A stretch of 64,000 bases of DNA. Origin: Bretschneidera sinensis. Taxonomy: Eukaryota; Streptophyta; Magnoliopsida; Brassicales; Akaniaceae. The stretch covers positions 19,335,001-19,399,000 of the forward strand of contig CM043705.1 of NCBI GenBank assembly GCA_023935145.1, given 5' to 3'. Numbering within the stretch: position 1 is the stretch's first letter; each line of letters starts with the position of its first letter. The notes below the pieces were generated by a model. That model searched no databases, was not told the origin of the DNA, and saw only the letters and a program-made list of their open reading frames with translations. The position numbers and the translations under genes are program-made. Positions 10,500-20,450 of the stretch are shown here, one piece after another.

Positions 10500-11297
10500 C
10501 TCTTTTAGATATCTTCTTCCGCTAAGGGATTCGATTTACTGCTTAAGGGTATGACATTTCTCGGTATCATGTTCGTGATTTCTGTGGAATTGACACCATT
10601 TATTTCGATTCTAACTGAGATGGAACGACTTTGGGGACCATCGGAAGATCTCTCTATCCTAGACATTCATCAAGATATTAGTCTTGGAGGCGTTCAGCAG
10701 AGTAAAGCTCTCAAAGTTGGTGGCGGTCTTTAATCTACTTTCGTGGTGAAGCTTTTTGGCTGAAACACTTCATACTTCACAGGCATCTTTTCTCTTTTTC
10801 TCCGTCCCACCTTCTATTTCTCTTTAGAAAGCTTGATCATCTTTAGTAAACATGTATTTCTCGGTCAGAACCAGGATGTCATTCATATGATTGGGTAGTC
10901 TTCTGATGAGTTTAGAGCTGAAGATCCCTGACCTTAGTCCATTCTTGAATGCCAATATTTGCATGTTGGGATCGAGGCCTAGGATCTCCCAAGTGGCAAC
11001 ATTAAACCTCGATATGTATGCTTAGAGTTTCTCCCATTTTTGTTGAATAATATTAAAAAGACTCTCCAAGGTCTTACTGGGTCCTTTGCTATTGAAGAAA
11101 TATGAGGTGAAGGCATAGCTAAGCTCTTCGAAGGAGCCGATGCACCTTGGCTTTAGGCTAGAATAGTAGGTGCTAGCAGCCTTTTCAAGCGTTAGAGGGA
11201 AGGCTTGACACATGACAAGATCAGGGTGTCGGTGTAACAGCATAGTGGTCTTGTAGAGTTGTAGGTGATCCAGAGGGTTCGTGGAGCTGTCGTAAGC
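10500..11297 (-). pseudogene. Tat-type element gag, C-terminal two-thirds, broken
   Basis: 11022-11243 encodes the gag core (PDLVMCQAFPLTLEKAASTY, YSSLKPRCIGSFEELSYAF), a retrotransposon-gag-family pattern. A degenerate knuckle follows near 10540-10610 as KWCQFHRNHEHDTEKCHTLK, the C-x-x-H type used by Tat elements. The N-terminal part is separated by the insertion at 11298-13484. 9900-10500 should hold the protease, but I could not recognise an intact active site there. Confidence 0.75.
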
Positions 11298-13484
11298 TGA
11301 TAGGAGCTTAAATATTCATATTTAAGCCCCTTAATTTACATTTGTTAAGCCCTAGTTTATTTATTTTAGTCAATTTTACTTCATTTCTGTGTTTTACATA
11401 GTTTTTATAGGTATATGAAGAAAATGAAGCATTTTGAAAGTTTTTGGAGCTTAAAAGGAAGAAAACTGGAATATCTGGAACAGACACTGTCTGGAGTGCG
11501 ATCGAGCGCACCAGAAATGGCGATCGAGCGTAACCTTACGAACGAGCGCACTTTGCTCGCTATCGAGCGCACATGTATGATAGTGAACAGTAAAACGGCA
11601 TCACCTGTTTTGGAAATTAGGGTTAGGGCCCTATTTTGGAAATTAAGGTTTCCAAGTATCCTTAGAACCCTATAAATAGACTTGTAAAACACAGAAAATA
11701 TATCCCTTCTTTTATCTTTTAATCTCCCTTTTGAGGAGCTTATCTTCCTTTTAGTTTAATTTTTGTTTGGGGAGATTGGAGAAGGAAACTGTGGAGGAGA
11801 ATTGACGAATCTTCTCTTGGGTTTATTCTTTCCTTTACTTTTATTATATGTACTTAAACTTTTAGTAAGGGCTTGGTTGAAGTCCTAATTATGTTTACTT
11901 AATATTTCAATATTGGCGCCTTTACAATGGTTATATGATGATGTTTAACTTGATTAATACCTGTGTTTAATTGAATTCCTCATATGTGTTTGTATGATCA
12001 ACTTATGCATGTGGTATGAATTAGTTAGTTGAATCAATTTGGATGACCGAGTCCTGGGTTCAACATTAGTAACAAGTCCACACCAAATTCTTGGGTTAAT
12101 CAACACGGGAAACCGGGAGCGGACCAAGCCTCTAGGTCCCGTATGGTTGCCGATCTCCACAGCCATTATACTCTCTTAAGGAACAACTCAGTATACACCC
12201 ATGCTGAATCCCTTAAGAGAGAAAAGAGTTAGAGTATACACCATGCTTAACTCGTTGCTTAGGGAGATCAATAGCCTAAGGTGTGGACCAAGCCCTTAGG
12301 TTTGCAAGCATTAAATATTCAGAGTATAACTAAAGCATTGGCATATTGTTTTATTATATTAAAGCATAATTAGTGGTGGATATCAAAGGCCTACACTTTT
12401 ATCATTATCTTGTTTCTTGTTTCTTGTTTTATCCTTATCAATCCAAACTCATATTTTCTTTATCTTGTTTTATATTGTAAAAGTAATTCAAAATTGAAAT
12501 TCACCAATCCCTATGGAAATGATCTCGCACTTGGACACTATGCTACCACAGACCTTGTGCACTTGCAAGTAAAACTAGAACGATTATTTGCCTAATTATT
12601 TAAGTAAATAAACACTTCAACAAGTTTTTAGATCGGAGAAAGAAACTGTGGAGGAGAATTGACGACTCTTCTCTCGGGTTTCTTCTTTCTTTTATTTTTA
12701 TTATGTGTACTTAAACTTTTAGTAAGGGCTTGGTTGAAGCCCTAATTATGTTTATTTAATATTTCAATATTGCTGCCTTTACAATGGTTATATGATGATA
12801 TTTAACTTGATTAATACCTGTGTTTAATTAAATTCCTCATATGTGTTTGTATGATCAACTTATGCATGTGGTATGGATTAGTTAGTTGAATCAATTTGGA
12901 TGACTGAGTCCTGGGTTCAACATTAGTAACAAGAGATATCCACACCGGATTCTCGGGTTAATCAATATGGAAAATCGGGAGCGCACCAAGCCCCTAGGTC
13001 CCGTGTGGTTGCCGATCTCCACAGCCCTTATACTCTCTTAAGGAACAACTCAGTATACACCCATGCTGAATCCCTTAAGAGAGAAAAGAGTTAGAGTATA
13101 CACCATGCCTAACTCGTTGTTTAGGGAGATCAATAGCCTAAGGTGTGGACCAAGCCATTAGGTTGGCAAGCATTAAATATTCAGAGTATAACTAAAGCAT
13201 TGGCATATTGTTTTATTATGTTAAAGCATAATTAGTGGTGGATATCAAAGGCCTACACTTTTATCATTATCTTGTTTCTTGTTTCTTGTTTCATCCTTAT
13301 CAATCCAAACTCATATTTTCTTTATCTTGTTTTATATTGTAAAAGTAATTCTAAATTGAAATTCACCAATCCCTGTGGAAACGATCTCGCACTTGTACAC
13401 TATGCTACCATAGACCTTGTGCACTTGCAAGTAAAACTAGAACGATTATTTGTCTAATTATTTAAGTAAATAAATGCTTCAACA
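11298..13484 (+). mobile_element. Internally deleted LTR element (LTR + stub + partial LTR), TSD TAAGC
   Basis: The element starts TGATAGGAGC at 11298 and ends TTCAACA at 13484. It is flanked by TAAGC at 11293-11297 and 13485-13489. The first LTR is complete (11298-12622). Then comes AGTTTTTAGA, a remnant of the LTR/primer-site junction, then a second LTR copy lacking about the first 475 bp (12632-13484). The coding interior is entirely gone. Both copies are closely similar to the solo LTR at 1729-3098, so this is the same family. Confidence 0.9.
11498..11678 (+). promoter_or_regulatory. Four-copy 14-bp array and TATA box in LTR
   Basis: Copies of GCGATCGAGCGCAC or near variants begin at 11498, 11520, 11538 and 11558 (steps 22, 18, 20). 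TATAAATA follows at 11671-11678. The spacing is almost the same as in the LTR at 1729-3098. The second LTR copy (12632-13484) lacks this part. Confidence 0.7.
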
Positions 13485-14124
13485 TAAGCCTTGATGAGCG
13501 GCATCCGAAATTTCGGAGGGAGAGGAGCTTCGAGGACCTCTTTACTAAATGATGGATCCTAGATATTGAGCTCGTTTAAAGTGTTATTGCTGCTACCTTT
13601 GAAGGCTTCATTCATCATTTCTTTCATTTTATCGAACCTTTTATCTAGGTAAAAATTTCTATTGGAAGAAGAGCCTCTCTTGGATTTGGTTATATGAGGT
13701 GGTGATGATTCCACGATGGAGCGTTTACCGGTGGATTTGCTGTGACCGAATTGGTTCTTTTGCCTGGAGTTGTGGTGAGAGGATGGGGGCGAGTGCTGAC
13801 GAACACTTTCTCAAACTTCTGTAGCCAGGTTTGTGACAAGACGAGAGAGTTCTAGAAACTTCTCCTGGATTGTTGGAATGGTGGGATGTAGTGGAGGAGA
13901 AACTTCTCTTAAGAAACTTCTCCCTTTGATCATCCTGGGGACTCTTTTTCGTTGAATTTCGACGAGAGAGTTGCACATTCGAGAGAACCGTTTGGGTCTG
14001 GACTAGGGGCGATGTGCTCAAAGATGATAGGGAGTCTCGAACTGGACTACTGGCTTTGGGTGCCGGCTCGCATGACCACCATACTCATATTAGCGATACC
14101 TTTGGTGGTGTTTTTGGGTGGCAT
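13485..14124 (-). pseudogene. Tat-type element gag, N-terminal part
   Basis: An ATG at 14124 opens MPPKNTTKGIANMSMVVMRA and soon meets a stop. A second frame (13725-14021) continues as a basic, serine-rich sequence. The position just inside the LTR and PBS fits the gag N-terminus, which is poorly conserved in this clade, so the call rests mainly on position. The TAAGC target of the downstream insertion is at its left edge. Confidence 0.55.
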
Positions 14125-14180
14125 GACAACTAATGAGTTCTTTGAGGTTTTTTCGCCTCTTTTAGAAAGTGAGAGATTGT

Positions 14181-14203
14181 GGTTTCCCACGAAAGGCGCT
14201 AAT
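14181..14203 (-). promoter_or_regulatory. Probable primer-binding region of Tat-type element
   Basis: On the minus strand AGCGCCTTTCGTGGGAAACC directly follows the LTR end. It resembles the GGCGCC...GTGGGAA site common in Tat elements but has changes. The priming tRNA is not assigned. Confidence 0.5.
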
Positions 14204-14204
14204 C

Positions 14205-14708
14205 TGTTGATGCCAAAAACCTACTGTTGGATAAAGAGGTCTAGATGCTGGATCTACACAGTAAATGGAAAAAAAAAAGGTGATCTAAAAAGCCACTGGA
14301 GGGAAATTGAGGTGGTGCTTCCGAAGACTCTCTGATGCTTCAATTAGTTTTTTTTGGATCTTTGGGCGAGAGAGAGTGTGCTAATGTGTAAGGAATGAAA
14401 TACGAGAGTTAGTTCTTACGTGTACCTTGAGAGAAATATATATAATCTGTAAAGGAATCGATTGGTTATTTGCAATCATTTTCTTTGCAGAGGGAGACAA
14501 TGTGATCCTTGGAATATCGCGTGTGGGCTATTGTGCCTTGGTGTGTGAAGGGACAGCTGGCCATAAGACCTTGTGGCCATAACAACCTCTTGGTGGAATT
14601 ACTTTCGTGCCCTTTGTTAGGTGTCATCATTTGATTGTATGATCTTTGAAGGGTCTTTTGCCCACTTGTATTGATGTTATTGGAGAGTGAATTTCCCTTA
14701 AATCAACA
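14205..14708 (-). repeat. 5' LTR of Tat-type element
   Basis: The 504-bp segment is bounded by a perfect 7-bp inverted repeat, TGTTGAT at 14205 and ATCAACA ending at 14708. It lies directly outside the putative primer site. The partner LTR and the TSD are not in the window. Confidence 0.8.
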
Positions 14709-15399
14709 AATTAAAAAAAAAAATTAATTTCATTATTCACAACTTTCTACTCTCCTTACTTCTAATCTACTTCTTATTACATACATATATTGAAAAAAAA
14801 TAAACAATAGATTTTCACTAGTTTACAAAAAAAAAAAATTATGTTGCTTATATAATGTTATTGTTTGGTGTTGGATTTAAGTTGAATTAAAGTAGAAAAC
14901 TTAAATTCAATACCACTTTGTTTTACCTTTAATTATTTTAAATTTTCCGTTTTAGTCAACTTAAATCCAATACTAAGTTACACCAATGTCATGTATCGGA
15001 TCAATCACAAAAAACTGTAGGTTTTACGTTGGGTCTACACATAAAATTTTTGGACTCACTCATTTCTAACTGAACAATAAACTACTTACAACTCACAAAC
15101 ATTCGAAAAAATAAAGAAATTCTTGCCTAACACAGATCCATGAAAAATAATGATACAATGGTCTATCTAACCATTGAATAACATGATAAGATTAAGAAAA
15201 AAATATATTTTATTTTTCTTCAATAATGAAATAGACATTTATATCATATATTTTTCATCGACCCGAGCTAAACAAGAATTTTTCGAAATGATAACTAGTA
15301 TTTTATTACTTTCATTAAACATAAAATCTATGAATTATAAAGTATGGTTTATTTCCACACAAAGGTGAAAGGAGTTACTTAAACTAGAGAGAATCCAAC
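14709..15399. other. AT-rich spacer, nothing recognised
   Basis: Contains homopolymer A runs and short AT tracts. The part nearest 15399 may be the 3' UTR of the small minus-strand gene candidate. No transposon ends or coding pattern were recognised. Confidence 0.6.
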
Positions 15400-15522
15400 T
15401 CAGGGCAAAGGAAGAAAAAAGAGAAAAAAGAAGACTAAAACCAGGTAGCTGAGTATGCTCCACACTAGTAGGGTTAGCTTAAAACCACTGGCGTCATTCT
15501 CTTCGGGCGCCAACAGTTTCAT
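15400..15522 (-). CDS. Candidate small membrane-peptide gene (40 residues)
   Basis: A short minus-strand frame from ATG at 15522 to TGA at 15400 encodes 40 residues. The N-terminus is hydrophilic and acidic (MKLLAPEENDASGFK), followed by one strongly hydrophobic stretch (residues about 16-40) that would span a membrane once. Support beyond the frame: a TTTTTCTAG acceptor-like sequence directly before the ATG, a possible donor CCG/GTAAAAAAAGG near 15620 (giving a 5'-UTR intron), a CT-rich leader (rc of 15672-15700), an AT-rich TATA zone, and a G-box CACGTG near 15818. I do not recognise the family, and short frames arise by chance, so this remains a candidate needing transcript or conservation evidence. 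Confidence 0.4.
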   Translation of the reverse strand: MKLLAPEENDASGFKLTLLVWSILSYLVLVFFFLFFLPLP

Positions 15523-15672
15523 CTAGAAAAACAAAATCAGGTTTAAGGTTAAAAATGGTTAAAACACTGATAAAAATGGGTTGAAATGGTTAAAAGTAGA
15601 AGTTTTTCCCCTTTTTTTACCGGAATGTATGGACTCCTGAAAACCGGGAGTTAAGAGTGTCCAGAATCCGAT

Positions 15673-15703
<31 letters not shown>

Positions 15704-15716
15704 TTTGGTCATATAC

Positions 15717-15774
<58 letters not shown>

Positions 15775-15830
15775 CGGCGAGACGCACGCAGTTTTAGGTT
15801 CCGAACTCGTGCTTTGCACGTGCCCCGCTT
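15523..15830 (-). promoter_or_regulatory. Putative promoter, CT-rich leader and 5'-UTR intron; GA and AT microsatellites
   Basis: On the minus strand, in order: G-box CACGTG (about 15818-15823), a TA repeat tract (15711-15769), a (CT)n leader (15672-15700), a possible donor GTAAAAAAAGG at about 15620 and an acceptor TTTCTAG at about 15523. The two microsatellites are certain. The promoter and intron reading is an inference tied to the 40-residue frame. Confidence 0.4.
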
Positions 15831-16541
15831 CCATCTTTTGATCCTTTTTCTCTCAGTTCTCTTGCATGATTCCCACCGGCTATCCTTTTTACTCTTTTTC
15901 TTATAACATTTATCCTTGTTGTTTCACTGAAATTACACGATGCCCTTCAAAGGGAATCAAAGCAAAGCTTACCTTTTGTCCTTTTTCTACCTATTTATAC
16001 CTAATTCTTAACTTAAGAAAAAAAATTACCAAAACACTCTTATAATTTCGTGTAAATTATAATTACAAATATTTTTTTTTATAAAAATTGTAATAATGTA
16101 TCTCTTAACCTCAATTATGATTAGTATAAATTGATAAAATCTTATAAATATCACTTATTAAGATTAGAATATTTACATATTAAATATATTTCTTTCATGT
16201 GACATTTTTGAGATTTTTTTATTAATTTAAACTAAACGTATTATACATTTGCATCACAATATTTTTAATATATATATATATATATATATCACTGGACCAT
16301 ATTTAACTGTTTCTAACGAAAAAAATAAGATAACAAAATTGCCTACAACCAATGCAATTCCTCTCTCTCTCTCCCTCGTTTACCGTCAATATAATTTCTC
16401 TTTATATTTACTCCCAGCATGGTTTATCTCTCTCCTTCATCAGTCTATAGATGATGCAAACGTAATTAATTTTCCTAACCTAAAATCTCAATTTCAGCAT
16501 CAAAGAAATAGAAACCCATAAAGGGAAAGGTAAAAGAGTGA
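15831..16541. other. Spacer, likely upstream region of the CCHC gene
   Basis: AT-rich, with a TA repeat at 16260-16288 and a CT-rich tract at 16356-16376, a leader-like feature before the ATG at 16542. A 90-codon frame across 16249-16521 begins in the TA repeat and has no protein-like pattern, so it is not called. Confidence 0.5.
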
Positions 16542-16817
16542 ATGAAGAAGACAAATTCAGCGTTAACAAGTTGCTTCAAGTGCGGACGACCAGGCCACTG
16601 GTCATGTGACTGCCCTTCCTCTGCCCCTAATTGCTCTTCTAACAAGTTCACTGCCATTGCCATTGTTGCTTCAAAATCTACAGCAAAGAAGCCCAAGAAA
16701 GTGCCTAAAGTCAAGCCGATGAAGCTCACCCCTGAGTTTCTTATCCCCGAAAATGGACCCGACTGCATTCTCCGCCACTTTCCCCATGCCTTCAAGTACC
16801 GTTTACTGCAGACATGA
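16542..16817 (+). pseudogene. N-terminal part of CCHC-knuckle/Swi3 (TIPIN-like) protein, truncated
   Basis: The 91-residue frame has one CCHC zinc knuckle (CFKCGRPGHWSCDC, residues 11-24: C-x2-C-x4-H-x4-C), a lysine-rich linker (KPKKVPKVKP), and then LTPEFLIPENGPDCILRHFP and HAFKYR. That layout matches plant CCHC proteins whose second half is the Swi3/TIPIN/Csm3 domain, a replication-fork protection factor partnering Timeless. Homology stops right after FKYR, where the usual glycine-rich continuation is missing. Instead LLQT and a stop follow. Either a donor splice site (C/GTTTAC) starts a long intron or the gene is truncated. I found no continuing Swi3 exons up to 18700, so truncation is favoured. 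The family call is from memory of its layout. Confidence 0.55.
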
Positions 16818-17157
16818 GTAAACCCACTGAGGAATTTCCTCCGAAACATTTCGTTTTTGGTTACCTTTATGTGTCAGATCTATTGCTATTGTTTTCTTCT
16901 GAGATATTTTAGATATGCAAAATGAGGGATTTGCCAATACTTTAGGATATGTCAATAGCAAATGTGCACTAAGCTTGAAATGACACTTTGTTTGGGACTT
17001 CTAAATTTACACAAAAAGAAGAGAAATTCTGTAGTAATTTTAAATAGAAATCTTACACACAAACACAAAGGCCTTTAGGGGACTGGAAAAATGGGCATCA
17101 AAAGAAAATTAAAAAAAATTAAAGCTTTTACCAGGTTTAGAGTTTTCAAAGAAAATT
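16818..17157. other. Spacer after CCHC frame
   Basis: AT-rich sequence with no recognisable Swi3-domain exon, transposon end or RNA gene. It would be intron or 3' UTR if the upstream frame is part of a live gene. Confidence 0.5.
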
Positions 17158-17670
17158 GGGGCATGTTTGGGTAACAGTTTTTTTGTTTTCAGTTTTCGAA
17201 AATGAAAACTAAAAACAGTTTTTTGATGTTTTCTGAAGAAAACATGTTTGAATAATTATAACTTGAATACTGTTTTTAAAACAGAAAACAATGAAATGAA
17301 ATGTTGTTTGGATAATTTTATTTTGAAAACTGTTTTGATATACCTTGTAATTATTTTTAGTTTTGAGTTTAAATTAAAAATTTATATTAATTTTATTTCT
17401 CATATTTATTAAATATTTAAAAATAATTAATATTATTTTATTTTCAAAATTTTAATATTTTTTATATACCATGGAGGAAGAATGAAACAGATAAGTGGAC
17501 GTTGATTTTAGAGTTATTTTTCTAAAATTATGTCAGAAAACACTAATTTGGAGTTTTCATAAAACAGTTTTTGAAAACTGGTTTTTTGAAAACTGTTTTA
17601 GAAAATTGCTTTTGAAAACTGTTTGCCAAACATATAAAAGAGTTTTGAAAACTGTTTCTAAACATAGCTC
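17158..17670. mobile_element. MITE-like element with imperfect terminal inverted repeats
   Basis: The left end GGGCATGTTTGGGTAACAGT matches the reverse complement of the right end (GAGCTATGTTTAGAAACAGT) with a few differences. Inside, AAACAGTTTTC-like motifs repeat in both orientations. Length (about 510 bp), AT content and absence of coding suggest a non-autonomous DNA transposon, possibly hAT-like from the terminal sequence. No clear 8-bp target duplication was found, so class and boundaries are uncertain. Confidence 0.6.
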
Positions 17671-18710
17671 TAGTTTTTCTGGGATTTTCAAGCTTTTGGG
17701 AATTTGTTATGTACGATGGAGCTGTTTACGATGAAGGGTGGCGATGATGAGCTATGACACCAACGACAACTTATAGTGAATCAATCGAAATTGTAAAGAA
17801 AATCAAAGAAGGGCGTTTTTCCTCATTTCTTTCTTTCTTGAATAAAGAAATTTATCGTTTTTCATGGAGTTTAATCAGTTGAAATGTGTGTTTGGGTGCT
17901 GAAAAAGTGTGAGAAAATTCTCACCTCTCACTAACTTTCTCTCTATTTTTGAATCAACTCAGCTCCCTTTTGTTTTTAAATATTTTGAGTTTTTTTTAGG
18001 GAATCACATGGAAAAAAAAGATGAAATTTGAGGTTTTTGATAATGAAGAACTGAAAACAGATTCCCTTCTCTTTCTCTTTGTCCGAATCAACTAACTCCT
18101 TCCTTTTTTGCTTTTCAATTTTACTCCATTATTTTCAGTTTGGCTTGTGAGGTGTGGGAATTGTGATGTGTGTGGTCGTGAGGTAGTGTGCAGGTGAGGA
18201 TTTGTGCGTGAGTGTGCGAGTTGTGGGTGAGAGAATATATATTCATAATAGAATGGGTAAAAACATATCTAGGGTATTTTGAGTTTTAGAAATGTAATCG
18301 ATGATTTCTTGCGCTTTTTTGACGGAAAAGATAATATTGATTGATTGGAAGTTGACAATAGTGATGTTTTTGTAATTAAAAATCAAATTATGAATAAAAC
18401 AAATAATGTATACGTATGTTTAAAAAATACAGTGATACGAGTGTAAAATATATTAACCATGATGATGCGGATGTAATTTTTCTTAATAATATATAAAGGT
18501 ATAATTGTAGTTGATACTAAATTATAAGGGTGTTTTTATAATTTTTTTAATAAAAAATATGATTTTAGTGGTTGGTTGATTTGTAATATATTTCTGCATG
18601 CAGGGCTATTGTGAAAGAAAGAATGGTCCACTTTTCCAAAGAGGGAGTACTCCCAAACTTTACCTAAACAAGAAAAAGAAAACAGATGAGCAATAACACA
18701 AAAACCCACA
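17671..18710. other. Upstream spacer of LBD gene
   Basis: About 1 kb of AT-rich sequence with GT-rich stretches (18140-18240). No coding pattern is recognised. A 79-codon frame at 17495-17734 overlaps the MITE-like element and is not a gene. Confidence 0.6.
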
Positions 18711-18922
18711 CCCCGGTTTTCAGGTACCGCTCTCTCCCTCTCTCACCACTCCCCTTGGAAACCACTTACACCCACAGATGACAGACCCCATTCCTCTTTT
18801 AAATACCCAGAACTCTTTACCCTCCCTTGTCACATATCCGTACAATCCCATCAGCTCTCTCCCTCTCCCTCTCTCTGTCTCTCTTATCAAAACCCAAAAC
18901 TGATTTAATTGTACCATCGATC
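18711..18922 (+). promoter_or_regulatory. Proximal promoter and CT-rich 5' leader of LBD gene
   Basis: A weak TATA-like TTTTAAATAC lies at about 18797-18806 and a CT-rich tract, typical of plant 5' leaders, at 18855-18889. The ATG follows at 18923. Further up, AAAACCGGGG on the minus strand (18711-18720) resembles part of the hypoxia-responsive element AAACCA(G/C)(G/C)(G/C)GC described for core hypoxia genes, but it does not match the full consensus. Confidence 0.45.
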
Positions 18923-19803
18923 ATGAGGATAAGCTGCAATGGGTGCAGGGTCCTACGCAAAGGGTGCAGCGATAATTGCACCATAAGGCCTTGTCTTCAA
19001 TGGATAGAATCCCCTGACTCCCAAGCCAATGCCACTCTCTTCCTCGCCAAGTTTTATGGCCGCGCTGGTCTCCTCAACCTCATTGAAGCCGGCCCAGATC
19101 ACCTCCGCCCTGGTATTTATGTAATTATTATTCTTTTCTTTTTTCCCTTTTCCGTGGCTAATGCATGCTTAATTTTTGTGGGCATTTATTTTTTTCTTTT
19201 TTAATGGGTGCAGCTATATTTAAGTCGCTGTTATATGAGGCTTGTGGGAGGATTGTGAACCCGATTTATGGGTCAGTGGGATTGCTGTGGTCCGGTAACT
19301 GGGCCCAGTGCCAAGCAGCTTTTGATGCAGTGCTCAGTGGCTCACCCATACCCCCAATTCCAAACCCTTCATCTCCTTCTTCTTCCTCCGATGCGCCCTC
19401 GCCGCACCTGATCATTCCTCCTCTCAAGACATGTGACATTCGCCACGTATCGAAGGACCCCACCGTCAACTCTGCGGCTGCCGCCGATCTCAACAAGGTG
19501 AAGACCCGGACCAAATTCAAGCGCTCCGTGATGACGAACAAGCACAATCAGTACCAGCTGATCGGAGATTCGAGCCACGACTCGAAGCTGAGTCTATTCC
19601 GGAATGGGGATAGCTGCAAGGAGGAAGAGAGTATGTTCACAGTTGAGTCGACCTTGGAAGGTTCGCTAGTGAACCGGGCCAAACTGGACCGGGTTTTCAA
19701 GTTTGATAACCACGCTGAGGAGAGCGAGGTTGGCTTAGAGCTGACTCTTGGTTTGGTTCCAATGCCGCGCCCTCACGAGTGTTCTGGTGAGGGTAGCAAC
19801 TGA
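18923..19803 (+). CDS. LOB-domain transcription factor, class II (LBD40/41/42-like), two exons
   Basis: Exons 18923-19112 and 19214-19803 join in phase 1 to 259 residues. Residues 1-100 are the LOB domain: the DNA-binding C-block [16 protein letters not shown] (C-x2-C-x6-C-x3-C), the region [20 protein letters not shown], the [15 protein letters not shown] block that corresponds to the GAS region, and, across the intron, [21 protein letters not shown] canonical class I leucine zipper is absent, which marks class II. The C-terminus has VGLELTLGL, an LxLxL repression-type motif. The start ATG is the usual family start (MRISCNGC). The product should be a nuclear DNA-binding regulator. The closest group by start and core sequence is LBD40/41/42, whose member LBD41 is hypoxia-induced in Arabidopsis. 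Which member this is cannot be decided here. The frame is intact, with no stop or frameshift. Confidence 0.95.
19113..19213 (+). other. Intron of LBD gene
   Basis: The 101-bp intron has GT (GGTATTTATG) and AG (GGGTGCAG) borders and a T-rich interior. It splits an alanine codon (G/CT) between RP and AIFK, the conserved LBD intron position. Reading through it gives a spurious continuing frame on either side. Confidence 0.95.
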
Positions 19804-20263
19804 CTAATCGTCGAATGACAAGTGTAAACTGCAGTTGAACGCAGTTAATTTAATCTGAAGTCTTTGTTTCATTTTTTAGTTTAAGAGAAGCAATTTTGGT
19901 TTTCACCTGAGTCATAGAATGTAGAAGTTAAACTTAATGTCTTTTTTTTTTTTTACTTTTATTTTGGCTATAAAGCGTAATGTTTGGTTGGGGTTTTTGG
20001 TGCCTATCAATTTATGGGAGAGATAATACATAAGACAGGCAACAAGAGATATATACCTTAATTTCCTTTTGCCTCTTATTGGTTCATATACCTAAAAGTT
20101 AATGTTCTGTCAAAATTCAAAAGCAATTAGACTACAAGATCTTCACTATAAAATTTGCAGAAATGCTTCCAATTTAGTACTATATGTCTTGATTCTGTTC
20201 CCATTGAAATGTGTTTATATATATAATATAAAAATTAAATTTATCCTAAGCAAACATTGTTTT
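19804..20263. other. 3' flank of LBD gene
   Basis: Likely 3' UTR to around 20000, T-rich and AT-rich. No exact AATAAA was noted close to the stop. The rest is AT-rich spacer. Confidence 0.5.
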
Positions 20264-20450
20264 CCTAATTATCTCATCTCAATTATATGTATAACATATG
20301 CATTCGGTATTGTGATCCATGAAATCTTTAAATATCTAAATAGATGTAAATTAGATTTGATAGTAACAATTGTAACGATCACGATTATCTCATTTCAATC
20401 ATGCGTGTAATATATGCATATGTATGCGTATTGTGACCTCTACAAACTTT
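20264..20450. repeat. Diverged tandem duplication, about 115-bp period
   Basis: ATTATCTCATCTCAATTATA near 20267 recurs as GATTATCTCATTTCAATCAT near 20382. In both copies it is followed by an ATATGCAT block, then ATTGTGA(T/C)C and an AAATCTTTAAAT/AAACTTTATAT end. The copies differ by substitutions and small gaps. No function is evident. Confidence 0.6.

Larger units (their letters stand above)
7375..14708 (-). mobile_element. Tat/Retand-type Ty3/gypsy retrotransposon, partial
   Basis: On the minus strand: a 504-bp LTR (14205-14708), gag, RT, RNase H, a second RNase-H-like domain and integrase, cut at 7375 by the Gy-1 insertion. The extra (archaeal-type) RNase H between the first RNase H and integrase is the hallmark of Tat-clade elements. 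Gag is split by an LTR-derived insertion with TSD TAAGC. Coding frames are heavily broken. The missing 3' part should continue left of Gy-1, beyond the window. Confidence 0.85.

Noticed and set aside
16475..16849. 124-codon minus-strand ORF over the CCHC gene
   Set aside because: It is the antisense shadow of the plus-strand zinc-knuckle frame, which has the recognisable CCHC motif.
19165..19213. N-terminal extension of the LBD second-exon frame
   Set aside because: This part is intron sequence ending in GTGCAG. The true protein joins from the first exon in phase 1 and restores the conserved LOB domain.
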